This document shows, piece after piece, positions 51,949-61,271 of a DNA stretch of 63,233 nt; within the stretch, counting starts at the first letter, position 1, and every line of letters begins with the position of its first letter. The translations under genes were made by a program, and so were the position numbers. A model generated the notes under the pieces. The model was not told the origin of the DNA. It made no database searches and saw only the letters and a program-made list of their open reading frames with translations. Origin of the DNA: Lentilactobacillus senioris (lineage in GTDB: Bacteria; Bacillota; Bacilli; Lactobacillales; Lactobacillaceae); the NCBI RefSeq assembly GCF_026798195.1, contig NZ_JAPQEZ010000005.1, forward strand, positions 29,034 through 92,266, given 5' to 3'.

Positions 51949-53364
51949 ATGACAACAAAATTAGGTAAGGCATTATTAGGATTAGGACTAGTCGGTGGTA
52001 TGTTAATGGCTGGTGGAGTAACAGCTAGTGCTGATACTACGTTAAGTGAAAAACCAGCGGGAACTATGGGTTCCAGTTATCCGGTGCAACAATATAACGC
52101 GTTTGCAAAATCACGTATTTCTATTAATCGTTCTAATTCAGTGCCGGATTTGTCTGAATGGCAAGGCAGCTTTACTGATGCGCAAGTAAAAAAATTAAAA
52201 AACCAAGTACCATTCGTTATTTTACGAGTACAATATGGTAGTGATTACAAGGATAAGACTTTTAATCACAACGTAGCTTTGATGCAAAAATATGGAGTGC
52301 CTTACGGGGTATATTCATTTAGTCAATACAGTTCTGCTAGTGATGCTAAGACTGAAGCTAGAGACTTGTATAATCGCGCTCCTGACGCTGAATTTTACGT
52401 CAATGATTATGAAGACCAAACCACTAGTGGTAACACTAATACCGCTGCAACTAACTGGTACAATACGATTAAACCATTAGCTGGTTCACGTAAGGTGCTC
52501 TTGTATTCTTACGCTAGTTTCATGCAATCATACGCAAGTAGTGCTGTTAAAGATTATGATGGTTTCTGGTTAGCTGCTTATCAAACTAGTGAACCAACAT
52601 CTGCTAGTCATGTCTTATGGCAATATACTGACTCCTACTATATGAGTTCATTAGGCCAAGCAGTAGATGCCAGCGTTTCAACTAGCAAAGACAGCTCTTG
52701 GTTCTTAAGCGGGGCAAGCACTGGCTCAGACAATAGTTCTGATAATAATGGTGATACTGACAATAGCAGTAATACCGATACCGACAATAATACTGACACT
52801 AATGGTGTAGACCCAGATGATTCAACTGGGGCAAACAATAGTAATTCTACTTCTAACGTTGCTTCTAACTTTAATTATATTGATATTGATAGTCAGTTTA
52901 CTGTTAAAAACAAGCCGGGCCATAACTTCTTTAACCACATTCCTAATGAAGGCCGTTACAGTTATAAGAAACTTCATAATGGTTCTACTTATGCCGGTAA
53001 GAATATCACCGTTGATTCTCAAGGTACTAAGAAGTCAGGTTCTTCTCATTCCTATTACCGGGCATACTACAAAGGTAAGAAGATTGGTTGGATCTACGAC
53101 ACTGCTTTAGCTTCTAAGATTACTTATACTACCCCTAGTTTAAAGGTAAAAGTAAAGGCTAACCCAGCTTCTAATTTCTACAACCACGTTACTAACAGTA
53201 AGTACACAGTAAAGAAGACCCATAATGGTTCTACTTATGCTGGTAAGACTTTGACAGTTAATGCTGCCGGAGTTAAGTACGGTTGGAAGACTCCTTACTA
53301 TCGAGCATATTACAATGGTAAATTAGTTGGCTGGATTTACAGTGGTTCAGTTGACGTTAAATAG
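51949..53364 (+). CDS. Secreted GH25 lysozyme with C-terminal wall-binding repeats
   Basis: The 471-residue protein has a signal peptide (cleavage near ASA-DT), a GH25 muramidase domain (residues about 60-245) with VPDLSEWQG and the catalytic Asp-x-Glu in VNDYED, an Asp/Asn/Ser/Thr-rich linker (about 250-300), and two SH3-like repeats (about 305-390 and 395-471, both with KKxHNGSTYAGK and GWIY). It cleaves the glycan strands; it is probably an autolysin acting with the neighbouring NlpC/P60 protein. Confidence 0.92.
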   Translation: MTTKLGKALLGLGLVGGMLMAGGVTASADTTLSEKPAGTMGSSYPVQQYNAFAKSRISINRSNSVPDLSEWQGSFTDAQVKKLKNQVPFVILRVQYGSDYKDKTFNHNVALMQKYGVPYGVYSFSQYSSASDAKTEARDLYNRAPDAEFYVNDYEDQTTSGNTNTAATNWYNTIKPLAGSRKVLLYSYASFMQSYASSAVKDYDGFWLAAYQTSEPTSASHVLWQYTDSYYMSSLGQAVDASVSTSKDSSWFLSGASTGSDNSSDNNGDTDNSSNTDTDNNTDTNGVDPDDSTGANNSNSTSNVASNFNYIDIDSQFTVKNKPGHNFFNHIPNEGRYSYKKLHNGSTYAGKNITVDSQGTKKSGSSHSYYRAYYKGKKIGWIYDTALASKITYTTPSLKVKVKANPASNFYNHVTNSKYTVKKTHNGSTYAGKTLTVNAAGVKYGWKTPYYRAYYNGKLVGWIYSGSVDVK

Positions 53365-53373
53365 CTAGTAAAT

Positions 53374-53405
53374 AAAAAGGCGATCTGAAAAGATCGTCTT
53401 TTTTT
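53374..53405 (+). terminator. Intrinsic terminator
   Basis: AAAGGCGATCT and AGATCGTCTTT flank GAAA, then T's. It ends the lysozyme transcript. Confidence 0.85.
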
Positions 53406-53422
53406 GTGGATTTAATTAGTGA

Positions 53423-53899
53423 TTACTTTTGGTAGTAATAGCGATGAATAAATTTCATTTGGTAAGCATTATAATCTTCGATAAAAACGGCACTTAGGGC
53501 TTTTACTTTTTTACCATTATGTTTGACGGTGACCGGTTTTAATTTCCAAGTGGCAATGCTTTGAGACATGCCAATGTTCCAATAACCAAACTTATTTTTA
53601 TGTTTGCTTAATGCCAAGTTAGTAAAATTAGTATTAGCAATAAATTTTTTACCAGAGGCATAAATACTGTTAGGTTGTTTTTTACCGTTTTTATAGTCTG
53701 CTCCGTAAAACGTGTATTTGGTAATGTTGATGTATTTACTAATTCCGTTGGCATTTTTAGTGGTAGCCCATTTACCTCGCAAAGCAACGGGGGTAACGGT
53801 GTAGTGGCGACTAGCTTGGGCAGGATGACTGAACAATCCAGTAACCATGATTCCAAGTAAAAGCGCTAACCAAATAGTAGTTCGAAAATGTTTAGGCAA
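53423..53899 (-). CDS. Small secreted protein, function unknown
   Basis: This 158-residue protein has a signal peptide (cleavage near AQA-SR) and a mature domain opening VTPVALRGKWATTK. That resembles VPKVLRGKWRSG in the broken gene at 6881-7337 and LPKSYLGVWISK at 15654. TTG 53899 is chosen over GTG 53908 because GAGGAG lies 8 nt before the TTG but abuts the GTG. No catalytic motif is seen. Confidence 0.75.
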   Translation of the reverse strand: MPKHFRTTIWLALLLGIMVTGLFSHPAQASRHYTVTPVALRGKWATTKNANGISKYINITKYTFYGADYKNGKKQPNSIYASGKKFIANTNFTNLALSKHKNKFGYWNIGMSQSIATWKLKPVTVKHNGKKVKALSAVFIEDYNAYQMKFIHRYYYQK

Positions 53900-54107
53900 T
53901 CTGATCACTCCTCAATAAGTTATTTGTAAATAAGTGTATAACTAATTATTTAATCATACAACTTATCTTATAAATAAATTGCAAAATGGGATGATGAAAA
54001 GCCAAATTATAACTAATTTTTTGGTTACTAAAACGCAACTAAAATTGCTTGTGTCTCCTTGAAAAAACGATTACACTTTGGAAAAAGGTAAAAAAGAAGG
54101 TCATAAC

Positions 54108-55010
54108 ATGAATTCGATCACTAGACTATTGGGAACTAAGTATCCATTGATTCAAGGATCGCTAGCTCATATTTCAACGTATCCGTTGGTAGCAGCTGTT
54201 AGCAATGCCGGTGGATTAGGTACTTTAAGCTCGACTGGCTTGAATTCCAAACAACTTGCGTTACAAATTCAACGAGTAAAGGAGTTAACCAATCAACCAT
54301 TTGCGGTTAATTTGACTCTGTTGGATGCCAACGTGGAAACATTAGTTAAAATAGTGATCGAACAAAAAGTCCCGATAGTAATCACTAGTGCGGGGACCCC
54401 CAAACGGTTTATTCCGGCTTTAAAAACCGCAGGAATTAAAACTTTAGCGGTGATTCCTAACGTTAAAATTGCTAAAAAAATGGAAAGCTTAGGAGTGGAC
54501 GCAGTAATTGCCGAAGGAATGGAATCTGGTGGGCATATTGGGCAATTAACCACTATGGGTTTGGTACCTCAAGTGGTGGCGGCCGTAAATATTCCTGTAA
54601 TAGCTGCTGGTGGAATTGCTGACGCTCGCGGAGTTTTAGCGGTACAAGCGCTAGGGGCTCAAGGAATTCAAGTTGGGACTGCCTTTTTGGTAGCTGAAGA
54701 AACGCCAATTGCACCAGAATATAAGCAAGCCGTTATTACGGCTGATGATATGGCAACCGTAGTTACTGGTAACGGAGCAGATGCAGTGCGGGGCATTGCT
54801 AACGGGTTAACTGACCGTTATTTCCAAATGATAGCTGATAATGCTTGGCCTGAAGAACTGGATAAGCTTACTACTGGTAGCTTACAACGGGCAATTCATG
54901 GTGATGTGGCTACTGGTTCATTGATGGCAGGGCAAGTAGCTGGGATGATCACCAAGGTGGAACCAGCGGCGACAATCGTGAAACGGTTGATGAATAAAGT
55001 GGAGGCTTAA
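54108..55010 (+). CDS. Nitronate monooxygenase / FabK-like flavoprotein
   Basis: The 300-residue protein is an FMN TIM-barrel: YPLIQGSLAHISTYPLVAAV at the start, VIAEGMESGGHIGQLTTM, PVIAAGGIAD and IQVGTAFLVAEE phosphate-binding segments. The tail (AIHGDVATGSLMAGQVAGMI) resembles the enoyl-ACP reductase FabK more than typical nitronate monooxygenases, but no fab genes adjoin it. AGAAGG lies 7 nt before ATG 54108. The next gene follows after 1 bp, so they are an operon. Confidence 0.85.
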   Translation: MNSITRLLGTKYPLIQGSLAHISTYPLVAAVSNAGGLGTLSSTGLNSKQLALQIQRVKELTNQPFAVNLTLLDANVETLVKIVIEQKVPIVITSAGTPKRFIPALKTAGIKTLAVIPNVKIAKKMESLGVDAVIAEGMESGGHIGQLTTMGLVPQVVAAVNIPVIAAGGIADARGVLAVQALGAQGIQVGTAFLVAEETPIAPEYKQAVITADDMATVVTGNGADAVRGIANGLTDRYFQMIADNAWPEELDKLTTGSLQRAIHGDVATGSLMAGQVAGMITKVEPAATIVKRLMNKVEA

Positions 55011-55011
55011 T

Positions 55012-55887
55012 ATGAAAATTGGATTTATTGGTACTGGAGTTATGGGAAGTGCCATGGTTAAAAATTTGTTGAAGGCTGATTTTACGGTGACGGTTTTTAA
55101 CCGTACGAAAGAACACGCGCAAGCTGTACTAGATGCAGGAGCTACGTGGGCTGATTCACCTGCCGAAGTGACTAGTCAATCTGACGTGGTAATTACAATG
55201 GTGGGGTTTCCTAATGACGTTAAAAGTGTCTATTTTGGAAATAACGGAATTTTCAAACAAGTTCATGCGGGTCAGGTGTTGATTGATATGACTACCAGTT
55301 CACCCAAAATCGCTCAACAGATTTTTGCTGAGGGCCAAAAACAGGGGGTAGAAGTATTGGACGCCCCGGTTTCCGGTGGGGATGTAGGAGCTCAAAACGC
55401 CACTCTTACCATTATGGTGGGCGGTTTAGAAGCCACGTATCAAAAAATGCAGTCGTTATTTTCAGTGTTAGGCAAATCGATCACTTACTTTGGTACTGCT
55501 GGAGCGGGCCAAAATGCTAAGATGGCTAATCAGATTATGATTGCCGGGACGATGACTGGAATGAGTGAAATGTTGGTGTATGCTAAGGCAGCCGGTTTGG
55601 ATTTGCAACAAGTGATTCAAACCGTTGATAACGGTGGCGGCCAAAATTGGAGTTTGGCAAATTATGGTCCTAGAGTATTAAAGGGCGATTACCAACCCGG
55701 CTTTTATGCTAAACATTTTTTGAAGGATCTTAAAATTGCTTTGGACGTGGCCGCCGAAATGAAACTAAATTTACCGGCTACTGAATTAGCTAAGCAATTA
55801 TATGATCGAATGGTCAACGATGCTGGTCTAGGTGACGAAAGTACGGATGGATTAGTTAATATCTATCATAGTTGGCGAGAAGATTAA
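55012..55887 (+). CDS. 3-hydroxyisobutyrate / tartronate semialdehyde reductase family protein
   Basis: The 291-residue beta-hydroxyacid dehydrogenase has an N-terminal Rossmann motif GFIGTGVMGSAMVKNL, the substrate segment DAPVSGGDVGAQNATL, catalytic Lys in GQNAKMANQ and a C-terminal helical domain. It oxidises or reduces short 3-hydroxyacids with NAD(P). GGAGG inside the end of the upstream gene is its ribosome binding site. Substrate is unknown. Confidence 0.9.
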   Translation: MKIGFIGTGVMGSAMVKNLLKADFTVTVFNRTKEHAQAVLDAGATWADSPAEVTSQSDVVITMVGFPNDVKSVYFGNNGIFKQVHAGQVLIDMTTSSPKIAQQIFAEGQKQGVEVLDAPVSGGDVGAQNATLTIMVGGLEATYQKMQSLFSVLGKSITYFGTAGAGQNAKMANQIMIAGTMTGMSEMLVYAKAAGLDLQQVIQTVDNGGGQNWSLANYGPRVLKGDYQPGFYAKHFLKDLKIALDVAAEMKLNLPATELAKQLYDRMVNDAGLGDESTDGLVNIYHSWRED

Positions 55888-55900
55888 TTATTATAATACA

Positions 55901-55934
55901 CAAAAGGACTTAACGGTTTAGTTAAGTCCTTTTA
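55901..55934. terminator. Bidirectional terminator
   Basis: AAAAGGACTTAAC and GTTAAGTCCTTTT flank GGTTTA between convergent genes. Confidence 0.9.
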
Positions 55935-56123
55935 TTTTGATTTGCGTTTATCCCTAGCATTGGCAAAATTAATCCAAATAGAAATTCCTAAACAGATTAC
56001 GGCTACGATAATTAATAGTACCCGAATAGTAGTGGTTGGTTCAGATCGTTGGATGTACCAAGCTAATAAAATGGAAATAATTAAGCAGATATCTGCCAAA
56101 ATTAATTTAGGAGAAAATCCCAT
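55932..56123 (-). CDS. Small two-helix membrane protein
   Basis: This 63-residue protein has two hydrophobic helices (about residues 7-24 and 32-52) and a basic C-terminus (ANARDKRKSK). AGAAGGG precedes the ATG. No family recognised. It lies just downstream of pyruvate oxidase (53 bp) and could be on its transcript. Confidence 0.6.
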   Translation of the reverse strand: MGFSPKLILADICLIISILLAWYIQRSEPTTTIRVLLIIVAVICLGISIWINFANARDKRKSK

Positions 56124-56175
56124 CGTTATCAGTCCCTTCTGCGTTATTATAGCAGATTTGAACTGATCACATTAT

Positions 56176-57924
56176 TTATTTTTGGTGATCTAAGAAGTAA
56201 CTAAGTGGTTGCAGATCTTCAGCTAAGTAGCGTTTTTTAAAGGCGTTAATTTGGTCTTCACTAAATTGGTTAGGATCTAATTGTAAGTGTTCAACTGGAA
56301 TTGGTCGTTCATCTAAGATATGGATGTTAATTAAAACTGGAGAACCGGCCTGAGCTATCTCATTAGCTTGATCAAAGGCGGCCTCAAGTTCACTCATCTT
56401 AGTAACCGTGATGCCTTTTACTCCTTGAGCTTCAGCGATTTGAGCAAAATCCATCGAGTTCAAATCAATTCCGAAAAATTCATGCTTTTCATCTTCTTGT
56501 TCGTCTTGAATAAAGCCCAAGACGTCGTTAGAAAAGACAACGTTAATAATTGGTAAATGGTAACGGCGCTCAGTGATTAAATCTTGCATAATCATAGAGA
56601 AGGCTCCGTCACCAGTGAGATTAAAGATTTGGCGTCCCGGATATTGTAAGGCAGCGGCTAACGCCCCAGGAAGGCCAAAGCCCATCGTAGCAAATAAGCC
56701 AGAAGTAAACCAACGGCGTTGACCGTTCATCTTCAACATCCGAACCGCATTTTGATCGACTTGACCAACATCGATAGAGAAGACGGCATCTGGGTCGGCA
56801 ATTCGGTTGAGTTGTTTGAAGGCTGGTTCAACTCTCATTGGATCAGCCGTGCGATCCATGAGGTGATCTAGATATTGCCACCAGTTAGTCACGTTTGCCA
56901 CGTTCGCAGCGTACCAATCAGATTTAGCTGCCGGAGTGCTTAAGTCCAATAATTTGGTTAAGGCTTCAGAAGCATCAGTTAGGATGGCAATGTCTGCATG
57001 ATGTCGTTTTCCTAACTTAGCTGGGTTGGAATCGATTTGAATGAATTTAACTTCGGGCCTAAATTCAATTTGGCCAAATGGCAAGTCAGAACCAATAAAC
57101 AAAATTAAGTCTGTTTTAGACAAGGCTTCGTTGGCCGGTTTAGAAGCTACTCGCATAGAAGAACCTAATAGAGCTTCAAAATCAGTAGGGATAATATCTT
57201 TGGCAATAGCGGAAGTGATCACGGGCATTTGTAATTTAGTTGAGAGTTCCATGACCGCATCCGCGTCATTTTTGGTTCCAATTCCGACAAACATTACCGG
57301 CCGTTTAGCTTCAGAAATTAACTTAAGCGAGGATTTGATATCTTGATCATTGGGAGCAGCTAAGTGGTTGTAGCGGTGAGCATTAGCCGAAGAATAATTG
57401 CCTTTAACTGGAATTTCTTGACCAGCTAAATCGTTAGGAATGATAACAACAGCGGGACCATTATATGCATAGGCTCTTCGAATAGCTTCATCTACTACGT
57501 GAGGCAGACTAACTGCGGTAGTTACCGTCCTAGCATAAACTGCCCCGTCTTGGAAGAGCGGATCCTCGTCCATTTCTTGAAAGGCATCAAAGTTCATGTC
57601 GCCTTGTGGAGATTGCCCTACTAAGTAAAGCGTGGGAACTTTATCCATCTTGGCGTCATAAATTCCTTGTAGTAAATGAGTGGCACCGGGGCCAGCTGAA
57701 CCGATGGCTACCCCGATTTGGCCTGCAATTTTGTAATCCGCACTGGCCGCCATAGCTCCGACCTCTTCGTGGCGAACGTGAATGAAGTTAATGTTGTCTT
57801 TTTCGGCATCTAAGGCGTACATTAAATTATTAACGGTTCCGCCAGGTAAGCCGTAAACGTGATTAACTCCCCAACTTTCTAGAGTTTGAACCATGGCAAC
57901 GCCTGAATTAATTGTTTCACTCAT
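56176..57924 (-). CDS. pox: Pyruvate oxidase
   Basis: The 582-residue thiamine-diphosphate enzyme shows HVRHEEVGAMAASADYKI (catalytic Glu), an FAD domain in the middle, and TPP motif LTGDGAFSMIMQDLITERRY. It converts pyruvate, phosphate and O2 to acetyl phosphate, CO2 and H2O2 in lactobacilli. Close homologues use FAD. A cre-like site lies upstream, so glucose repression is likely. GAGGAGG precedes the ATG. Confidence 0.92.
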   Translation of the reverse strand: MSETINSGVAMVQTLESWGVNHVYGLPGGTVNNLMYALDAEKDNINFIHVRHEEVGAMAASADYKIAGQIGVAIGSAGPGATHLLQGIYDAKMDKVPTLYLVGQSPQGDMNFDAFQEMDEDPLFQDGAVYARTVTTAVSLPHVVDEAIRRAYAYNGPAVVIIPNDLAGQEIPVKGNYSSANAHRYNHLAAPNDQDIKSSLKLISEAKRPVMFVGIGTKNDADAVMELSTKLQMPVITSAIAKDIIPTDFEALLGSSMRVASKPANEALSKTDLILFIGSDLPFGQIEFRPEVKFIQIDSNPAKLGKRHHADIAILTDASEALTKLLDLSTPAAKSDWYAANVANVTNWWQYLDHLMDRTADPMRVEPAFKQLNRIADPDAVFSIDVGQVDQNAVRMLKMNGQRRWFTSGLFATMGFGLPGALAAALQYPGRQIFNLTGDGAFSMIMQDLITERRYHLPIINVVFSNDVLGFIQDEQEDEKHEFFGIDLNSMDFAQIAEAQGVKGITVTKMSELEAAFDQANEIAQAGSPVLINIHILDERPIPVEHLQLDPNQFSEDQINAFKKRYLAEDLQPLSYFLDHQK

Positions 57925-57971
57925 AACTATTTTCCTCCTCTACATTTGAACTACTAACTTTAATATCCAAA

Positions 57972-57985
57972 GCTTAGCGCTTTCA
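57972..57985 (-). promoter_or_regulatory. cre-like site upstream of pyruvate oxidase
   Basis: On the minus strand TGAAAGCGCTAAGC matches TGWAANCGNTNWCA except at the last two positions. pox genes of lactobacilli are known to be CcpA-regulated, which supports the call. Confidence 0.6.
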
Positions 57986-58101
57986 AATAGTAATTACAAT
58001 TAAGTTGCTTATGGATCTATTCTTTGAAGCAAATGAGAAATAATTACAGGATCAAAAGCAAAGGTTTGCTATAATGGAATTAGATAAAGAGGGGGAAAAT
58101 C

Positions 58102-59322
58102 ATGCAATTGGGATTATGGATAAGAAAAAATAAAAGTGGTTTATACATACTTTTAGTTTTACTAGCATCTTTTAAACAATATTTGGCTAACCTAACACGG
58201 GCTACATCCCCAAATATTTTAGCTTTGATGGATGGCTTTTCGAACCTAGCAGTGTTTATCATTTTGGGACTAGTAGTGGTACTGTGTTGTAGCTCTCGGA
58301 CTCTTAAGCAAAGTATTGAAATGGCAGTGGTTTTGTTACTAAGTAGTTTTATTGGAGCTCAAAACGGCTTCATATATATGGTACCGTTCTTTTTATTTGC
58401 GTACGCTAGCTTAGATATCGACTTAAATAAACTAATTAAGTGGGATCTAGGACTTAGATTAGGAATGATTTTATTTGCTAATATCTTAGCCTGGCAGGGA
58501 ATTTCTCAAGATGTTTTGATTTATCGTTATGACAGCATGGGCGGAATTCAAATTGTGCGTCACAGTTTCGGTTTTTATCATCCTAATATGTTGATGGTCA
58601 TGGTTTTATTTGTAATCTTGGAGTGGATGTACTTACGCTATCGTCGGCTAGTTTGGTGGGAAATAGCCATCTTAACTGGAATCACGTTATATTATAACTA
58701 CCTAACTAATTCTCGAACTTCAACAATGTTAGCCTTATTGGCAATTTTTGGTTGTTATATTTTACAGTTGTTGAATCAACACGCACCTAAGGTAGATCAA
58801 GTAATTCGGCGAATCTTAAATACCGTCTTGCGAGTATTTGTTCCATTAGTAGCAGTGATTGATGTCTTCATTATGTATCTACCTAAGAGCAGTACTGCTT
58901 ATATAAAATTAAATGGGCTTTTAGCCAATCGGGTAGATATCGGTCAATTTTATTTAAAGCAAACCTGAATTACACTATTAGGTGGCAAAATTAGTAAGTA
59001 CTACGTGATGGATGGTGTCGGATATGGAATTGACAGTTCCTACATTAGAATTCTAGTTTTTGGTGGGCTAATTATGTTGCTATTATTTGTTTGGGTTATG
59101 CAACGGGCAATTAATCATATGATCAAATTAAATCAAACTGATATAGCCTGCTTATTTGCGATTAACATGTTACTAGCGTTTACCGAAGCGGTGCCCAACG
59201 GTATTGGGCAAAATATTTTAATTTTGGGGATGTTGGCTTACGTTGGCTACGATCGGCTTAGCTCAGTTGAATACAGTACCGTTAACCAATTTAATTTTAC
59301 CCGCCAGTATGGCTTGATGTGA
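58102..59322 (+). pseudogene. O-antigen polymerase (Wzy-like) gene with nonsense codon
   Basis: A polytopic membrane protein of about 406 codons with ten or more helices starts at ATG 58102 (GAGGGGG upstream). A TGA at 58966-58968 interrupts the same frame, which then continues (ITLLGGKISKYYVMDGVGYG) to 59322. TGG to TGA is the simplest change, giving QTWITLLGG. The pattern (HSFGFYHPN, NYLTNSRTS, then DGVGYGIDSSYI) fits Wzy/RfaL-type polysaccharide polymerases. No other polysaccharide genes adjoin it. Confidence 0.82.
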
Positions 59323-59351
59323 TTGACATTTATAGTGATACCCCGTAAGAT
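59323..59351 (+). promoter_or_regulatory. tyrS promoter
   Basis: TTGACA (59323-59328) and TAAGAT (59346-59351) are separated by 17 bp, just 5' of the T-box leader. Confidence 0.75.
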
Positions 59352-59584
59352 GAAAATATCATATTGCGTTGAGCAAATAGAGTAGAAGGTTAGGGGCCAA
59401 ATAGAAAGCTAACGGACGCTGCAAGTTAGCCAAACTAATCTTTGAAATTACAATTTGGGAGCAATTTAAAATCCGGGTCATTTCGTTATCAATGCTAATG
59501 AAGCGATTATCTTATTTGATAATAACCTGGGTGGTAACGCGGAAAATTTCGTCCCTGACATCAATTGATGTTGGGGACTTTTTA
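59352..59584 (+). ncRNA. T-box riboswitch of tyrS
   Basis: CTGGGTGGTAACGCGG (59527-59542) is the T-box sequence. It is followed by a terminator (GTCCCTGACATCAATTGATG.. to GGGAC, 59551-59578, then T's). The roughly 180-nt upstream segment contains Stem I. Uncharged tRNA-Tyr should relieve termination. Confidence 0.92.
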
Positions 59585-59601
59585 TTTAGGAGGAACTTTT
59601 G

Positions 59602-60858
59602 ATGAATATTTTAGATGATTTAAAGTGGCGGGGCGCCATTAACCAAGAAACCGATCACGACGGTTTATACGAATTAGTTAACGACAAATCCGTGGGAATT
59701 TACGTGGGAATCGATCCTACTGGTGACAGTATGCATATCGGACATTTAATTCCCTTCATGATCTTGAAACGATTCCAATTAGCCGGTCACAAACCAGTAA
59801 TCGTGATCGGTGGGGGAACTGGTTCAATTGGTGATCCAAGTGGTAAGAACTCTGAACGAGTTTTGCAAACCATGGACCAAGTTCACCATAATGAACAAGC
59901 CCTTACTAAGCAACTAACTGGGTTGTTTGGTAGCGACGGTAAATTTGATATCGTCAATAACTATGAATGGTTGTCTCAATTATCACTTCTAGATTTCTTG
60001 CGAGACTACGGTAAGCTTTTTAACGTTAATACCATGCTAAACAAAGAAGTAGTGGCTAGCCGGTTAGAAGTCGGAATTTCCTTCACAGAATTTACCTACC
60101 AAATTTTGCAATCTATCGACTTCTTGCACCTCTACCAAAATAACGAAGTTCAAGTTCAATTAGGTGGTGCCGATCAATGGGGCAACATTACTGCCGGAAT
60201 TGATTTGATCCATAAGGTTGAAGGACCCAATGCTGGCGTTTACGGCTTAACGATTCCGTTAATGTTAAAGGCCGATGGTACTAAATTTGGCAAAACTGCC
60301 GGGGGAGCCGTTTGGTTAGATGCCGATAAGACCACACCTTACGAATTCTACCAATTCTGGTTGAACCAAGATGACCGGGATGTAATCAAGTACTTGAAGT
60401 ACTTCACCTTCTTAACCCAAGCTGAAATCGAAGACTTAGAAGAACAAGTGAAGACTCAACCTGAAAAACGGGCTGCTCAACGCCGTTTGGCTGAAGAAGT
60501 TACTGCCTTTGTTCACGGTGAAAACGCAGTGGCGGAAGCTGAACATATTTCTGCTGCCTTATTCTCTGGTGACGTCGCTAACTTAACCGCTGCCGAAATT
60601 GAACAAGGCTTTAAGAACATGCCTACTGTGGACGTAACCAGTGAACCAGCTAACATCGTAGAATGGTTAGTAGATGTGACTGGGATTGAACCTTCACGGC
60701 GGCAAGCCCGCGAAGATGTTTCTAACGGTGCCATCCGGATTAACGGTGAAAAAGTGACTGACACTGACGCTACTATTAACCCAGCTGATCATTTTGACGG
60801 TCGGTTCGTAATTGTTAGACGAGGCAAGAAGAAGTATTTCTTAGCTCGGGTGAAATAA
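59602..60858 (+). CDS. tyrS: Tyrosyl-tRNA synthetase
   Basis: The 418-residue class I synthetase has the HIGH box as HIGHL (residues 45-49), a tyrosine pocket segment, KFGKT as the KMSKS box near residue 230, and a C-terminal S4 domain (about 350-418). The start is ATG 59602 with AGGAGG 8 nt upstream; a TTG one codon earlier is less well placed. It is preceded by a T-box and followed by a terminator. Confidence 0.96.
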   Translation: MNILDDLKWRGAINQETDHDGLYELVNDKSVGIYVGIDPTGDSMHIGHLIPFMILKRFQLAGHKPVIVIGGGTGSIGDPSGKNSERVLQTMDQVHHNEQALTKQLTGLFGSDGKFDIVNNYEWLSQLSLLDFLRDYGKLFNVNTMLNKEVVASRLEVGISFTEFTYQILQSIDFLHLYQNNEVQVQLGGADQWGNITAGIDLIHKVEGPNAGVYGLTIPLMLKADGTKFGKTAGGAVWLDADKTTPYEFYQFWLNQDDRDVIKYLKYFTFLTQAEIEDLEEQVKTQPEKRAAQRRLAEEVTAFVHGENAVAEAEHISAALFSGDVANLTAAEIEQGFKNMPTVDVTSEPANIVEWLVDVTGIEPSRRQAREDVSNGAIRINGEKVTDTDATINPADHFDGRFVIVRRGKKKYFLARVK

Positions 60859-60860
60859 TT

Positions 60861-60908
60861 AAAATAAAACAGGACTCCGCTAGTTAGCATTGAGTCCTGT
60901 TTTATTTT
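60861..60908 (+). terminator. Intrinsic terminator after tyrS
   Basis: AAAATAAAACAGGACTC pairs perfectly with GAGTCCTGTTTTATTTT around a 14-nt loop. Confidence 0.9.
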
Positions 60909-60994
60909 GTAAGTCGTTTAATTTGTATTTTGGCACTAATGCTTTACAATCAAGGTTAATTACTCAATCATCATATAGAAAGAAAGTGACCGAG

Positions 60995-61210
60995 ATGCTT
61001 GAAATTGTGTATACAGATGGTGGCGAACCAGCGGAAATTAACTATGCTTCTGCAAAGGATTTTGTAGCTAACCAACAATTAGAAGTACCGGACTTAGAAG
61101 ACTATTACGTGGTGGTAGATGCGGCTGTTGATGGTAAGCCCATTGAATTAACGGATAAAACGATTTTTGGCCTCTATAACTTTTTAGAAGATCGAGAACA
61201 TTCAGAATAA
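60995..61210 (+). CDS. Small acidic protein, DUF4649-like
   Basis: This 71-residue acidic protein starts MLEIVYTDGGEPAEINYASA and contains LEDYYVVVDAAVDG and TIFGLYNFLED. This resembles the small DUF4649 family of lactobacilli and streptococci; that name is from memory of the pattern. The ATG at 60995 follows GAAAGTG; upstream in-frame starts overlap the tyrS terminator. Function unknown. Confidence 0.7.
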   Translation: MLEIVYTDGGEPAEINYASAKDFVANQQLEVPDLEDYYVVVDAAVDGKPIELTDKTIFGLYNFLEDREHSE

Positions 61211-61212
61211 TC

Positions 61213-61259
61213 AAAAAGAAGTAGCAGTGGTCAATGTTGATCACTACTACCTCTTTTTA
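61213..61259. terminator. Bidirectional terminator
   Basis: AAAAAGAAGTAGCAGTGGTCA pairs, with mismatches, with a right arm ending CACTACTACCTCTTTTT between convergent genes (core GTAGCAGTG / CACTACTAC). Confidence 0.75.
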
Positions 61260-61271
61260 GTTTCAATTCAA

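Noticed and set aside
52720-52850. Repetitive Ser/Asn/Asp/Thr codons resembling a DNA repeat array
   Set aside because: It is a low-complexity linker inside the lysozyme reading frame; units are irregular and fully coding, so it is neither CRISPR nor a noncoding repeat.
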